Origin: an uncultured Flavobacteriales bacterium
GTDB taxonomy: Bacteria; Bacteroidota; Bacteroidia; Flavobacteriales_D; Crocinitomicaceae
Direction of reading: 5' to 3'
Assembly: GCA_903823565.1 (NCBI GenBank)
Contig: CAIJTF010000089.1
Location: 1 to 64,000, forward strand
Length of the DNA stretch: 64,000 bases
Numbering within the stretch: the first letter of the stretch is position 1; each line of letters begins with the position of its first letter. Positions 1 to 7,257 of the stretch are shown piece by piece. The notes beneath the pieces were generated by a model. That model did not search any database and was not told the DNA's origin. It saw only the letters and a program-made list of their open reading frames with translations. The translations under genes were made by a program, and so were the position numbers.

Positions 1-200
1 TCAGGATTCTTGGCCGTGGTCCATCCGATTGCTCCCGTAATCGCATTCGCACTCGCCCAGGAACCTAAGGTGAGCATCAACGCTTGATCGCGTTTGGCTC
101 TTTCGGTATTGAACGCATCATAGGATTGGGCCCATGACACGGTTCCGAAGAAAAAAATCAATCCGAAAAAGCCTAAGGCTTTACCTCTTTGAGTACGCAC
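1..200 (-). CDS. Secreted small protein, N-terminal part (cut by window edge)
   Basis: This gene runs off the left edge; only the first 66 codons are visible. I read a GTG start at 200 because an in-frame stop lies just upstream, overlapping the end of the previous gene. The N-terminus is a basic residue stretch followed by a hydrophobic core (GLIFFFGTVSWAQS), a typical Sec signal peptide with cleavage after AQ/S. The mature part begins YDAFNTERAKRDQALM and continues LGSWASANAITGAIGW, which reminds me of the DUF6992-type proteins of Bacteroidota (small membrane-associated proteins of unknown role); that match is from memory and weak. It sits 16 nt after the lipoprotein gene on the same strand, so the two are probably cotranscribed. 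No function can be given. Confidence 0.6.
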   Translation of the reverse strand, partial: MRTQRGKALGFFGLIFFFGTVSWAQSYDAFNTERAKRDQALMLTLGSWASANAITGAIGWTTAKNP

Positions 201-216
201 AAGCAGCCGTTGATTC

Positions 217-1917
217 TTATTTCATTTGGAATTGATCCAAGTATAAATCAAATGCGTACTTAGAAATTCCATAAGGCTGCTGCAACTTTAAAATACCGGC
301 CCAATTGGGCTTATTCGTTGGCCAATGAGAAGGAAGGTAATAACCTTGACCCTGGAGGAATAAGGATCGCTTTTTCCCTTCTTTCAATGGTAATCCGTTG
401 AATTCTACTTTTAACGATTCTCCCTGTTTTAACGTGAGGTATTGCGCATCGTTGTTTAAAATCACCTCTGCTCGCTCTTGACCATCTAAGGTTGCGGTGG
501 TGGCTTTGATCGGGTACGCTTCAAGGGGTGTTTGGATTCCTTGGTCAACGGCTATTTGATCTAGAGCCCAAAGGTTGAATCCTGCAGCCAATTGAATCTG
601 TAATTCCCCTTTCTGAATATACTCCTTTTTCAAAGGAATCGCTAGTTCATGGTACGCTACGTTACCTACCATATCGACTTGATCGACCTTCACCCATTGC
701 TTTCCATCTTTTACCAAAACCGTTAAAGCAGCACCTTTTTCCTCAAATGCCTGTTCCAAAGTTGCTTTGGATTTGGATCCATTTTTAGCCGCCCACGGCT
801 CGTAGGAGGATCCTAGGGCCTCCTTGATGGATTCGTTAACCACCCCAGCAAAAGCACTGTTTTTAACCCGTAATATTAAGCGAAGGTCTTTGCGATTATC
901 GAGTCCTTGAAACGTACTATACACGTTTTGGTAGGCCTGAGAAGAGAGCAAATTAAACGCATACGCTTTATCGTCTGCCGTGCTTACTAAGGCCGCTTGG
1001 TCATTTTTCTTGGCATCCACCACCTGCTGCGGCGCTATAGTGCCTTTTAGGGAATAGAAATTTCCTTGTTTATCGCTCACTACGCGTTCGTTCTCATTGT
1101 GCAAAACCGCCCAAAGGCTTAAATCATTGAGGGATTGAATCTCAGATTCTTCGTTTCGAATTTCCATCGATAGGTTGTCTGCATTTGGAGTGAAATCATC
1201 TAATCGCTTAAAATCGGTGCGCTCTAAGGAAGAATTGGTGGCCCCAGCGAAAAGGGAGTTGTTGTAAACCCAATGGGTACCGTTGTTAAGGTAAATCCTT
1301 GGACAATTACATGCGACTACCAAAGCAATAATTATTGCCAAAGCAAGTATAAGCAACAAAACATAAAGAACTATCAAAATAATCCTAGCGACATCGTCTC
1401 CATCGGCCTTCTTTTGCTTCTCTAAAATTTCCATTTTAACCACATTGGAATCCTGAAATTTAATATGCTCACCGTCTGACACCGTAGCTTTTTCAAGGTG
1501 AAAATGAAATTGGTTCTTTGTCTTTAACTGGTTATTGGTATTTACGATGCGTTCAATTTCTTTCATCGTGACATCGGAACTCACAGAAGCCTTAGAGGAT
1601 TTTATTGGAGGAGGTGCGAGTTCAGATTGGTTGTCTCCCAATCCTCGAGAAATTCCGTCCAAGTAGACTGATAACTCTTTAGCTTCTGGTGTCGCTAAAT
1701 CACCACTGATTTCGTGGCCATTGCGCTCCACATTCTTGAGTTCTTTTGTTGCTCCGTTAACATGGACGTATAGCACCGTGTTTTCAGGGGTAAGGGCTAA
1801 GGACTTACGGATTTCATCAATTTTTTCAACGCTTTTAATTCTGTAAACGCTGCAAGCATTAACCATGGCCACTAAAGTGATCCAGGCAACCGTTTTTAAA
1901 AAAGTTTTATTTCTCAT
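217..1917 (-). CDS. Large lipoprotein with internal membrane segment and CxCP-Y motif
   Basis: A 566-residue protein of unknown function. The N-terminus carries a lipoprotein-like signal (AWITLVAMVNAC, Cys22). Residues about 25-170 are polar; about 177-202 form a second strong hydrophobic segment (LIVLYVLLLILALAIIIALV), directly followed by CNCPRIYLNNG and then YNNSLFAGATNSSLERTDF. I associate this second part (CPxxY...NG...GA...LxRxDxxxL) with a group of Bacteroidota hypothetical proteins that present a C-terminal beta-rich domain after a CP-Y motif; this is recollection, not a search. Having both a lipid anchor and a transmembrane helix is unusual. It starts 5 nt after the radical SAM gene and is followed by a small secreted protein, so the three genes form one likely operon. 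Confidence 0.75.
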   Translation of the reverse strand: MRNKTFLKTVAWITLVAMVNACSVYRIKSVEKIDEIRKSLALTPENTVLYVHVNGATKELKNVERNGHEISGDLATPEAKELSVYLDGISRGLGDNQSELAPPPIKSSKASVSSDVTMKEIERIVNTNNQLKTKNQFHFHLEKATVSDGEHIKFQDSNVVKMEILEKQKKADGDDVARIILIVLYVLLLILALAIIIALVVACNCPRIYLNNGTHWVYNNSLFAGATNSSLERTDFKRLDDFTPNADNLSMEIRNEESEIQSLNDLSLWAVLHNENERVVSDKQGNFYSLKGTIAPQQVVDAKKNDQAALVSTADDKAYAFNLLSSQAYQNVYSTFQGLDNRKDLRLILRVKNSAFAGVVNESIKEALGSSYEPWAAKNGSKSKATLEQAFEEKGAALTVLVKDGKQWVKVDQVDMVGNVAYHELAIPLKKEYIQKGELQIQLAAGFNLWALDQIAVDQGIQTPLEAYPIKATTATLDGQERAEVILNNDAQYLTLKQGESLKVEFNGLPLKEGKKRSLFLQGQGYYLPSHWPTNKPNWAGILKLQQPYGISKYAFDLYLDQFQMK

Positions 1918-1922
1918 GGGGT

Positions 1923-3089
1923 TTAATTTAATGGATTAACAAAGGCGGGATTTGAACACCCTTGAGCCTGTAAATCAGACAGCGTCTCTAGATATTCGCT
2001 TCCCAAAATATGGGTGCTTTTATTTCGACAATAAGGACAAGCTTGAATGTAGCCATCGGTATCTACGTAAATCATCATGGACGCAGCTCCTGCACAGCCT
2101 AAGGACCGGTACTGGAATGCAGGGTAAACGAGAAGGGGTAACTGTTGAAACTCCTTTTTGGTATTCACTTCCATGAAAAACGCATCGAGAACCGCAATCT
2201 CTTCATGGCTTAGCTCTACCTCCATGCCCGCATAATTCCCCACCGCCCTCGGTTCCAAAAACATAACAAACGAGGCCTTGTTTTCCGCTGCAAAACGCAT
2301 ATAAGCAAGCAAGTCTTCGCGATTGCACATCTCTTTAGTAACGCACAAGGTAAAGGTAAGGACCATATCAGCCTTTCGAACATTGGCTGCTGCATCAAGG
2401 GCCCATTGGAACACCTTATCGTTCCTTCGGAACGCATTATGTTTTTCCGGCAGGTAATGATCGATGCTCAAATAAACCCCTGTTAATCCGGCCTCTTTTA
2501 GCAAGAAAGCATTCTCTTCAGACATTTTAAATCCAGAGGTAAAGATGGAGAAGTCCACGTTTTTATCCCCATATTTCAGCAGTTCAATCAAGTCTTGTAC
2601 ATTGGTCATAGGCTCTCCGCCCGCATAATGAACCATTGGAACACCCGCTGAGCGAAGTTTATCCAAAATGCGTTTGTGGTCATCCAAGGTCAGGGTTTCT
2701 TTTTGATTTAGGGCCTCGGCTTCAAAGCAATGTTCGCAATTCAGGGGACATTTTTTTGTGAGCGCAATTTGAACCACGGCGAGCGCTTCAAGGTGGTTGG
2801 GAGGTTGATTCAGTGCTTTTAGGGCTTGAATTTCAACGGGACGAAAGAAATTTTTCGAAGGAAAGCCGTTCGCATTACACGAAATAAAAGTTCTTCCATT
2901 AGAACGTACTGCTTTGGGTAATCCTTTGCTAATGGTAAACCGAGATTTGAAGGCCACAATGCCCTTTAGTGCTTTAATAAGTTGATTGGGGCGAGGAAAT
3001 CGTAGCGCCATGCGCGCGACAATAAACAGCTTAATCCTCCATTCAATGAATGCCAGATGTAGCCCTCGTATTTGATGGTTATCCCTCAT
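1923..3089 (-). CDS. Radical SAM protein with SPASM-like C-terminus
   Basis: A 388-residue radical S-adenosylmethionine enzyme. The [4Fe-4S] cluster motif CxxxCxxC appears as CPLNCEHCF near residue 115, followed by a SAM-binding GGEP motif (HYAGGEPM) near 155. The C-terminal part has cysteines in GCAGAASMMIYVDTDG and ACPYC, as in SPASM or related auxiliary-cluster regions that appear in peptide-modifying and anaerobic-sulfatase-maturing enzymes. The first 100 residues are basic and of unknown fold. Its substrate cannot be read from sequence. It is the first gene of a minus-strand operon with a lipoprotein 5 nt downstream, which may be a substrate or partner (inference). A near-consensus -7 element (TACCTTTA) lies 10 nt before the ATG. 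Confidence 0.85.
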   Translation of the reverse strand: MRDNHQIRGLHLAFIEWRIKLFIVARMALRFPRPNQLIKALKGIVAFKSRFTISKGLPKAVRSNGRTFISCNANGFPSKNFFRPVEIQALKALNQPPNHLEALAVVQIALTKKCPLNCEHCFEAEALNQKETLTLDDHKRILDKLRSAGVPMVHYAGGEPMTNVQDLIELLKYGDKNVDFSIFTSGFKMSEENAFLLKEAGLTGVYLSIDHYLPEKHNAFRRNDKVFQWALDAAANVRKADMVLTFTLCVTKEMCNREDLLAYMRFAAENKASFVMFLEPRAVGNYAGMEVELSHEEIAVLDAFFMEVNTKKEFQQLPLLVYPAFQYRSLGCAGAASMMIYVDTDGYIQACPYCRNKSTHILGSEYLETLSDLQAQGCSNPAFVNPLN

Positions 3090-3099
3090 TACCTTAGAT

Positions 3100-3107
3100 T
3101 AAAGGTA
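3100..3107 (-). promoter_or_regulatory. Candidate -7 element for radical SAM operon
   Basis: Reads TACCTTTA on the minus strand, one base off the Bacteroidetes TAnnTTTG consensus, 10 nt before the ATG at 3089. The 120-nt gap between the divergent genes holds this and the forward element at 3198; I see nothing else in it. Confidence 0.4.
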
Positions 3108-3197
3108 GTTAAATTATTCCAACGTCGCACATTAAGAATCGATTGACCCTTTTTCGGTGGACTTTCCCACGCGTTATGCCATGAAAATCATTGTTTC

Positions 3198-3205
3198 TAT
3201 CTTTG
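3198..3205 (+). promoter_or_regulatory. -7 promoter element TATCTTTG for smr gene
   Basis: Exact TAnnTTTG match ending 4 nt before the ATG at 3210. With the usual transcription start a few nt after the G, the mRNA would be leaderless or nearly so. Confidence 0.65.
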
Positions 3206-3209
3206 CTTT

Positions 3210-3722
3210 ATGTACTTCACCGCAGGAGAAAAGGTATCGCTATTGAACGAAACAGGAATATACACCCTCCTCGGTTTATCTGGACCTTCTGCTACGGTAT
3301 TAGACGAACATGGCTTTGAACGAAAAGTAGACCGAATGCGCCTAGTAAAACGCATACCAATGGTGGGAACTCCTGTAAATAAAGATGGGGAGGAAAAACG
3401 TGAAGTGGGTCAAATTAAGAAAGAGGAACGCCTGCCCCAAATCGATTTACACGCCGAAGCATTGGGTCTCTTGAACTACCCTCCTCACGAACTTTTATCC
3501 AAGCAAGTGGAAGCGTGTAGGGCCTTTATTAATCAAAGCATCAAAGCACGATCAGGAAAAGTTCTTATTGTCCATGGGGTTGGCGATGGAACCTTACGGA
3601 ATGCCATTCGACAAATGCTTCAACAGCGCAAAGGCATAAGTTGTCACGATGGAAATTATTCTGCACGAGGAGTGGGATCTACCCTAGTTATTCTCTCCGT
3701 AACCCAGGCGGAAACGCTGTAA
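3210..3722 (+). CDS. Smr/MutS2-C domain protein
   Basis: A 170-residue protein whose C-terminal half is a Smr domain: QIDLHAEAL (the conserved D-L-H) near residue 88 and KVLIVHGVGDGTLR (the HGxGxGxLR motif) near 136, ending with a GSTLVIL strand. The Smr domain is known as a nicking nuclease or nucleic-acid-binding domain in MutS2 and stand-alone proteins. The first 60 residues form a small beta-rich region (YFTAGEKVSLLNETG...), like the N-terminal part of DUF2027/Smr proteins of Bacteroidota but much shorter than the full-length family members. The nucleic acid target is unknown. The start is chosen because the -7 element ends only 4 nt upstream; the gene is monocistronic and convergent with the ferredoxin gene (1-nt gap). 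Confidence 0.85.
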   Translation: MYFTAGEKVSLLNETGIYTLLGLSGPSATVLDEHGFERKVDRMRLVKRIPMVGTPVNKDGEEKREVGQIKKEERLPQIDLHAEALGLLNYPPHELLSKQVEACRAFINQSIKARSGKVLIVHGVGDGTLRNAIRQMLQQRKGISCHDGNYSARGVGSTLVILSVTQAETL

Positions 3723-3723
3723 A

Positions 3724-4071
3724 TTATAGGTGTAAAAAAGCTTTTTTTGCCAGCAAGGAATCGTTACTTTCTCGATAGTTCGGGTCATCGACGCAACAAT
3801 CTACCGGACAAACAGCAGCGCATTGGGGTTCGTCGTGAAATCCCACACATTCGGTGCATTTGTGGTGGGTGATGTAGTATACGTCCATATTCACTGGCTC
3901 GTTTGGTGCTTCCGCATCCAACTCCTTGCCGTCCAAGGCGTCAATGATTCCGCGAAGCGAGGTGCCGTCAGAATACTTCCATTCTGCACCGCCTTCATAG
4001 ATTGCATTGTTTGGACATTCTGGTTCGCACGCGCCACAGTTAATGCACTCATCGGTAATCATTATTGCCAT
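3724..4071 (-). CDS. 2x[4Fe-4S] ferredoxin
   Basis: A 115-residue low-potential ferredoxin with two cluster motifs. The first is [12 protein letters not shown] (CxxCxxCxxxCP) at residues about 9-20; the second is [18 protein letters not shown], in which the second and third cysteines are separated by eight residues, as in Allochromatium/Azotobacter-type 2[4Fe-4S] ferredoxins. A stretch of about 45 residues lies between the clusters. It acts as a cytoplasmic electron carrier; the partner enzyme is not evident. Its promoter lies in the gap toward the divergent acyl-CoA reductase gene. Confidence 0.93.
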   Translation of the reverse strand: MAIMITDECINCGACEPECPNNAIYEGGAEWKYSDGTSLRGIIDALDGKELDAEAPNEPVNMDVYYITHHKCTECVGFHDEPQCAAVCPVDCCVDDPNYRESNDSLLAKKAFLHL

Positions 4072-4089
4072 AACAGGTTTTTATTTTTG

Positions 4090-4097
4090 CAAATATA
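4090..4097 (-). promoter_or_regulatory. -7 promoter element TATATTTG for ferredoxin gene
   Basis: Exact TAnnTTTG on the minus strand, 18 nt before the ATG at 4071. Confidence 0.65.
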
Positions 4098-4209
4098 CAA
4101 GGCTCGGTTAAATTAACGAGCATTTGATGCTAAAACAGCCTACACCTTGATTTGTTTTGATCCTTCTGAAAAGCGCATTACAAATCGAGAAATCCACCAT
4201 GGAAAACTA

Positions 4210-4217
4210 TACCTTTG
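4210..4217 (+). promoter_or_regulatory. -7 promoter element TACCTTTG for acyl-CoA reductase gene
   Basis: Exact TAnnTTTG match 7 nt before the ATG at 4225. It decides the start: an upstream in-frame ATG at 4147 would lie before the promoter. Confidence 0.7.
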
Positions 4218-4224
4218 CAATTCC

Positions 4225-5262
4225 ATGGAACGTGAAACCCTTATCCTGCATTTAGCTGAACTTGGAACGTTTATCGATTCCGTATTAGCAGAAAAACCCA
4301 ATCCTCGCTTTTCAATGGAGCGCTATGAAGAAATGAACAAGGTCATACGAACCGAAATTCATCGCAACGGATGGTTCGACGAAGCGTCAGTGCGCGCATC
4401 GCTCCAAGGAATACGTTCTTGGATGCATGCAGATGCAATGAGCGCCTTGATTGAACCCTATTCTTTTCGAGCCTTTCACCCATCCTTAGCGCTTATATTA
4501 GCGGGAAACCTTCCATTGGTTGGTTTCCATGACGTCCTATGTGGTTTATTAAGCGGATATAGGTTACAAGTAAAAATGAGTTCGGAGGACAAGACACTGC
4601 TTCCGGTATTTGTAAATGTTTTAAGCGAAATCGACCCTATTTACACGCAGCTTATAACCTTAAATCCCCCGCGGTTGAGTGGCTATGATGCGGTTATTGG
4701 AACGGGTAGCGACTCCACCTTGCTGCATTTAAGCGCTTACTTTAGGGAAAAACCCCATTTGCTGCGCGGAAACCGCACCTCGGTTGCGGTGTTGGATGGA
4801 AATGAAACCGATGAAACATTAGGAAAATTGGCAGAGGATATCTTCCGGTACTACGGCCGAGGATGCAGAAACGTCACCCATTTAATTGTACCCAAAGGCT
4901 ATTCATTTGACCGGTTTTTTTCCGCATTATATCCCCACAAGGAGGTGGTTCAAAACAAAAAATATGGAAACAATTACGAATATAACCGTGCGGTTTTTTT
5001 GTTGAGTCAACAGCCGGTGCTTGAAAATGGCTTTGTCTTGCTGGTAGAAAGCGAATCTTTACACCCTCCTTTGGCGACATTGTATTACCATACTTATTCG
5101 ACTGATTCAGAGGTTACGAGGTATTTATCAGGCCATTCTGAACAGATTCAGTGTGTGGTAGGACGAGGTGACACTCCCTTTGGAAGTACCCAATGCCCTG
5201 AGATAAGTGATTTTGCCGACAACATCAACACCCTTTCGTTTCTAGCAGTTGCCCACAATTGA
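4225..5262 (+). CDS. Acyl-CoA reductase (LuxC-like)
   Basis: A 345-residue protein of the acyl-CoA reductase family related to LuxC, which reduces fatty acyl-CoA to the aldehyde with NADPH. I see the aldehyde-dehydrogenase-like nucleophile region GRGCRNVTHLIVPKGY, where the Cys would carry the acyl thioester, and the preceding conserved segments LILAGNLPLVGFHD and AVIGTGSD. An upstream ATG at 4147 is in frame, but the promoter at 4210-4217 lies inside that extension, so I start at 4225. In Bacteroidota this gene is commonly near a ferredoxin gene, as here, where the two are divergent; whether they work together is inferred from position only. The Map gene follows 23 nt later with its own promoter. 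Confidence 0.85.
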   Translation: MERETLILHLAELGTFIDSVLAEKPNPRFSMERYEEMNKVIRTEIHRNGWFDEASVRASLQGIRSWMHADAMSALIEPYSFRAFHPSLALILAGNLPLVGFHDVLCGLLSGYRLQVKMSSEDKTLLPVFVNVLSEIDPIYTQLITLNPPRLSGYDAVIGTGSDSTLLHLSAYFREKPHLLRGNRTSVAVLDGNETDETLGKLAEDIFRYYGRGCRNVTHLIVPKGYSFDRFFSALYPHKEVVQNKKYGNNYEYNRAVFLLSQQPVLENGFVLLVESESLHPPLATLYYHTYSTDSEVTRYLSGHSEQIQCVVGRGDTPFGSTQCPEISDFADNINTLSFLAVAHN

Positions 5263-5273
5263 TTTCCTTTTTT

Positions 5274-5281
5274 TACCTTTG
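5274..5281 (+). promoter_or_regulatory. -7 promoter element TACCTTTG for map
   Basis: Exact TAnnTTTG match ending 4 nt before the ATG at 5286, implying a leaderless or near-leaderless map transcript. Confidence 0.65.
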
Positions 5282-5285
5282 ATGC

Positions 5286-6077
5286 ATGGCGGTTTTTGGC
5301 GAATCAATAATTTACAAGAGCAGGGAGGAAATTGAAATCATGCGACAGGCGGCCTTAGTGGTAAGCAGAACCTTAGGGGAAGTTGCCAAACGATTGAAAC
5401 CGGGCATTACCCCTGCTTTCCTTGATCAAATGGCCGAGGATTACATTAAAAGCCAGGGTGCCATACCCGGATTTAAAGGGCTCTATGGATGTCCGAGTAC
5501 ATTGCTCATATCGGTAAACGAACAGGTAGTTCATGGCTTACCTACGGAAAAACCCATAGAAGAAGGGGATATTGTTTCCGTTGATTGCGGAGCGGTATAT
5601 AAAGGGTATTATGGAGACCATGCCTACACGTTTGAGGTAGGTGCAGTGAGTGAAGAAAAACGCAATTTATGTGCTGTGACCAAGGAATGTCTTTATTTAG
5701 GAATTGAAGCATGTCATACTGGGAATCGGATCGAAGACATTGGTTATGCCATTCAGCAACATGCCGAAAAAATGGGTTTTGGTGTCGTTAGGGATCTTGT
5801 TGGGCATGGGTTAGGCAAAAAATTACACGAAGAACCGCAGGTGCCCAATTATGGACGAAGAGGAAGGGGAAAACGAATTCAAAACGGACTTACCATCGCT
5901 ATTGAACCCATGATTAACATGGGAACCTACAAGGTAAAAACGCTAGAGGATCAATGGACCATAGTAACGGAAGATGGTTTACCGAGTGCCCATTTCGAGC
6001 ATAACGTGGCTGTTATCGACGGGAAAGCGGAAATCTTATCTACCTTCGACTACATATACGATGCCTTGAAGCGGTAA
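5286..6077 (+). CDS. map: Type I methionine aminopeptidase
   Basis: A 263-residue MetAP that removes the initiator methionine from nascent proteins using a two-metal centre. The metal ligands are visible in order: Asp in VSVDCGAV, Asp in YYGDHAYTF, His in VGHGLGKKLHEEP, Glu in IAIEPM and Glu near the C-terminus in TVTEDG-like VTEDGLPSAHFEHNV. The substrate His in VVHGLPTEKP is also present. Length and motif spacing are normal for the bacterial type I enzyme. Cytoplasmic, ribosome-associated. The downstream membrane-protein gene overlaps its stop by one base (TAATG), so the two are translationally coupled. Confidence 0.97.
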   Translation: MAVFGESIIYKSREEIEIMRQAALVVSRTLGEVAKRLKPGITPAFLDQMAEDYIKSQGAIPGFKGLYGCPSTLLISVNEQVVHGLPTEKPIEEGDIVSVDCGAVYKGYYGDHAYTFEVGAVSEEKRNLCAVTKECLYLGIEACHTGNRIEDIGYAIQQHAEKMGFGVVRDLVGHGLGKKLHEEPQVPNYGRRGRGKRIQNGLTIAIEPMINMGTYKVKTLEDQWTIVTEDGLPSAHFEHNVAVIDGKAEILSTFDYIYDALKR

Positions 6078-6631
6078 TGGATAAATCGGTAAAGACAGCT
6101 TTAATTGGATTTTTAGTGGTATTGATTTATACCTTATTCCTTTGGGTTGATACCCAACGTTGGGTGGTTCCTTTTCCGTTGTTCAGCTATATTTTATGGG
6201 TAGTGGTATTGGCTCAAAGGATGGGCAACCAAACGCATAAAAGCGAATTTAACCTGCTCTTGTTGTATCTTTCCCTTCGATGTTTAGGCAATCCCTTTAC
6301 CTATACCTTTTTTTTAAACGAAACGCAGTATTATGCGTTCGTAGAGGGCCCTGTTTTATCAATGATTCGGATCCTTGAATCTTTGGTTGTGCTTCCGCTA
6401 ATCGTACGCGCGATAGGGTTTAGCAATGTAATTCGACGCCTCCTAACCATTGGCCTTTTCGTCGCTCATGGCCTTACTTTACTTCCATCCTTCGAAGCTT
6501 GGAATTATGGGATAATCCCGCTCTTGGTTCTGGTACTTTTTATCGTAAAAGAGAGGCCTATTATTCTTTCGGCTTTAGTGCTTATGGGGTTTTTTGATGT
6601 CCTTGAGGGGCTGAGTATTTGGCTGGGATAA
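6077..6631 (+). CDS. Multi-pass membrane protein of unknown function
   Basis: A 184-residue very hydrophobic protein with about six membrane segments (for example ALIGFLVVLIYTLFLWV, FSYILWVVVLAQ, ILESLVVLPLIVRAIG and IIPLLVLVLFIV). I recognise no family motif. Its ATG overlaps the last base of the map stop codon, so it is almost certainly translated with map. It is followed by a 28-nt gap to a convergent gene; that gap holds a small GGATG/CATCC inverted repeat that lacks a T-run. Confidence 0.8.
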   Translation: MDKSVKTALIGFLVVLIYTLFLWVDTQRWVVPFPLFSYILWVVVLAQRMGNQTHKSEFNLLLLYLSLRCLGNPFTYTFFLNETQYYAFVEGPVLSMIRILESLVVLPLIVRAIGFSNVIRRLLTIGLFVAHGLTLLPSFEAWNYGIIPLLVLVLFIVKERPIILSALVLMGFFDVLEGLSIWLG

Positions 6632-6659
6632 AACCACGATGATGGGATGGAGCCATCCA

Positions 6660-7211
6660 CTAAAAGGATCGCACAGCCCTTACCAAGGTCTTACTCGTTT
6701 TGTCGTAATAATTGGTCGGTTTGGCATCGTAAAAACTGAAAAACCAAGCTGCAGCTGCGTTAGATTCTGTGGAGGACCAATATAAATTCATTTCCATGGG
6801 ATCCGTTCCTTCCATTTCACCTAAGGCTTTTTCAACCGTGAATAGGTTCGAGTGTAAGGCCTGTAGCTCATAGATTGCTGGCAAATACCAATCGTTGAAT
6901 CCTTCGCTTTTATAGGAATCGCAAATACCGGCAGCACTCATTGTATCATGGGTTGCCAGTAGAATAGCATTGGTGTTGGAACGGCCATCCCAGGTGCTTT
7001 CGCAGCCTTCCAAATCCACTTCCTTGTCGCCCCACGCTACTTCCCGAGATAGGTTGGTTAACGAAAGGACCAATCCATGCTGCTGCCCTTGGTCGTCGAG
7101 GTATAAATGATAGATAATCCCCCCTTCCGCATGCTGCCCAAGGAAATAGGATTTTTGTGCCAAAAGGTTTCCAGCAAGGGAAACAAGAAGGATGGAAAGG
7201 AAATGTTTCAT
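6660..7211 (-). CDS. Secreted DUF1566/Lcl-C-like domain protein
   Basis: A 183-residue exported protein. It begins with a signal peptide (FLSILLVSLAGNLLAQ). The mature part matches the DUF1566 or Lcl C-terminal type fold found in many Bacteroidota secreted proteins: GGIIYHLYLDDQGQQHGLV, the DWYLPAIYEL motif, and LYWSSTES near the end. The family is a C-type-lectin-like fold often in surface or adhesion proteins; no enzyme activity is known to me. It lies 46 nt after the GT39 gene on the same strand, with a possible own promoter. Confidence 0.8.
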   Translation of the reverse strand: MKHFLSILLVSLAGNLLAQKSYFLGQHAEGGIIYHLYLDDQGQQHGLVLSLTNLSREVAWGDKEVDLEGCESTWDGRSNTNAILLATHDTMSAAGICDSYKSEGFNDWYLPAIYELQALHSNLFTVEKALGEMEGTDPMEMNLYWSSTESNAAAAWFFSFYDAKPTNYYDKTSKTLVRAVRSF

Positions 7212-7225
7212 GAAGCTTATTTTGG

Positions 7226-7233
7226 GAAAGGTA
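7226..7233 (-). promoter_or_regulatory. Candidate -7 element TACCTTTC
   Basis: One base off TAnnTTTG, 14 nt before the ATG at 7211 of the DUF1566-like gene. Confidence 0.35.
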
Positions 7234-7257
7234 CAAATTGCATTTAAAACGCTGGTC

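Noticed and set aside
4147-4224. N-terminal extension of the acyl-CoA reductase
   Set aside because: An exact -7 element falls inside it at 4210-4217.
6645-6658. GGATGG/CCATCC inverted repeat as a terminator
   Set aside because: The loop is too small for the full stem and there is no T-run on either strand.
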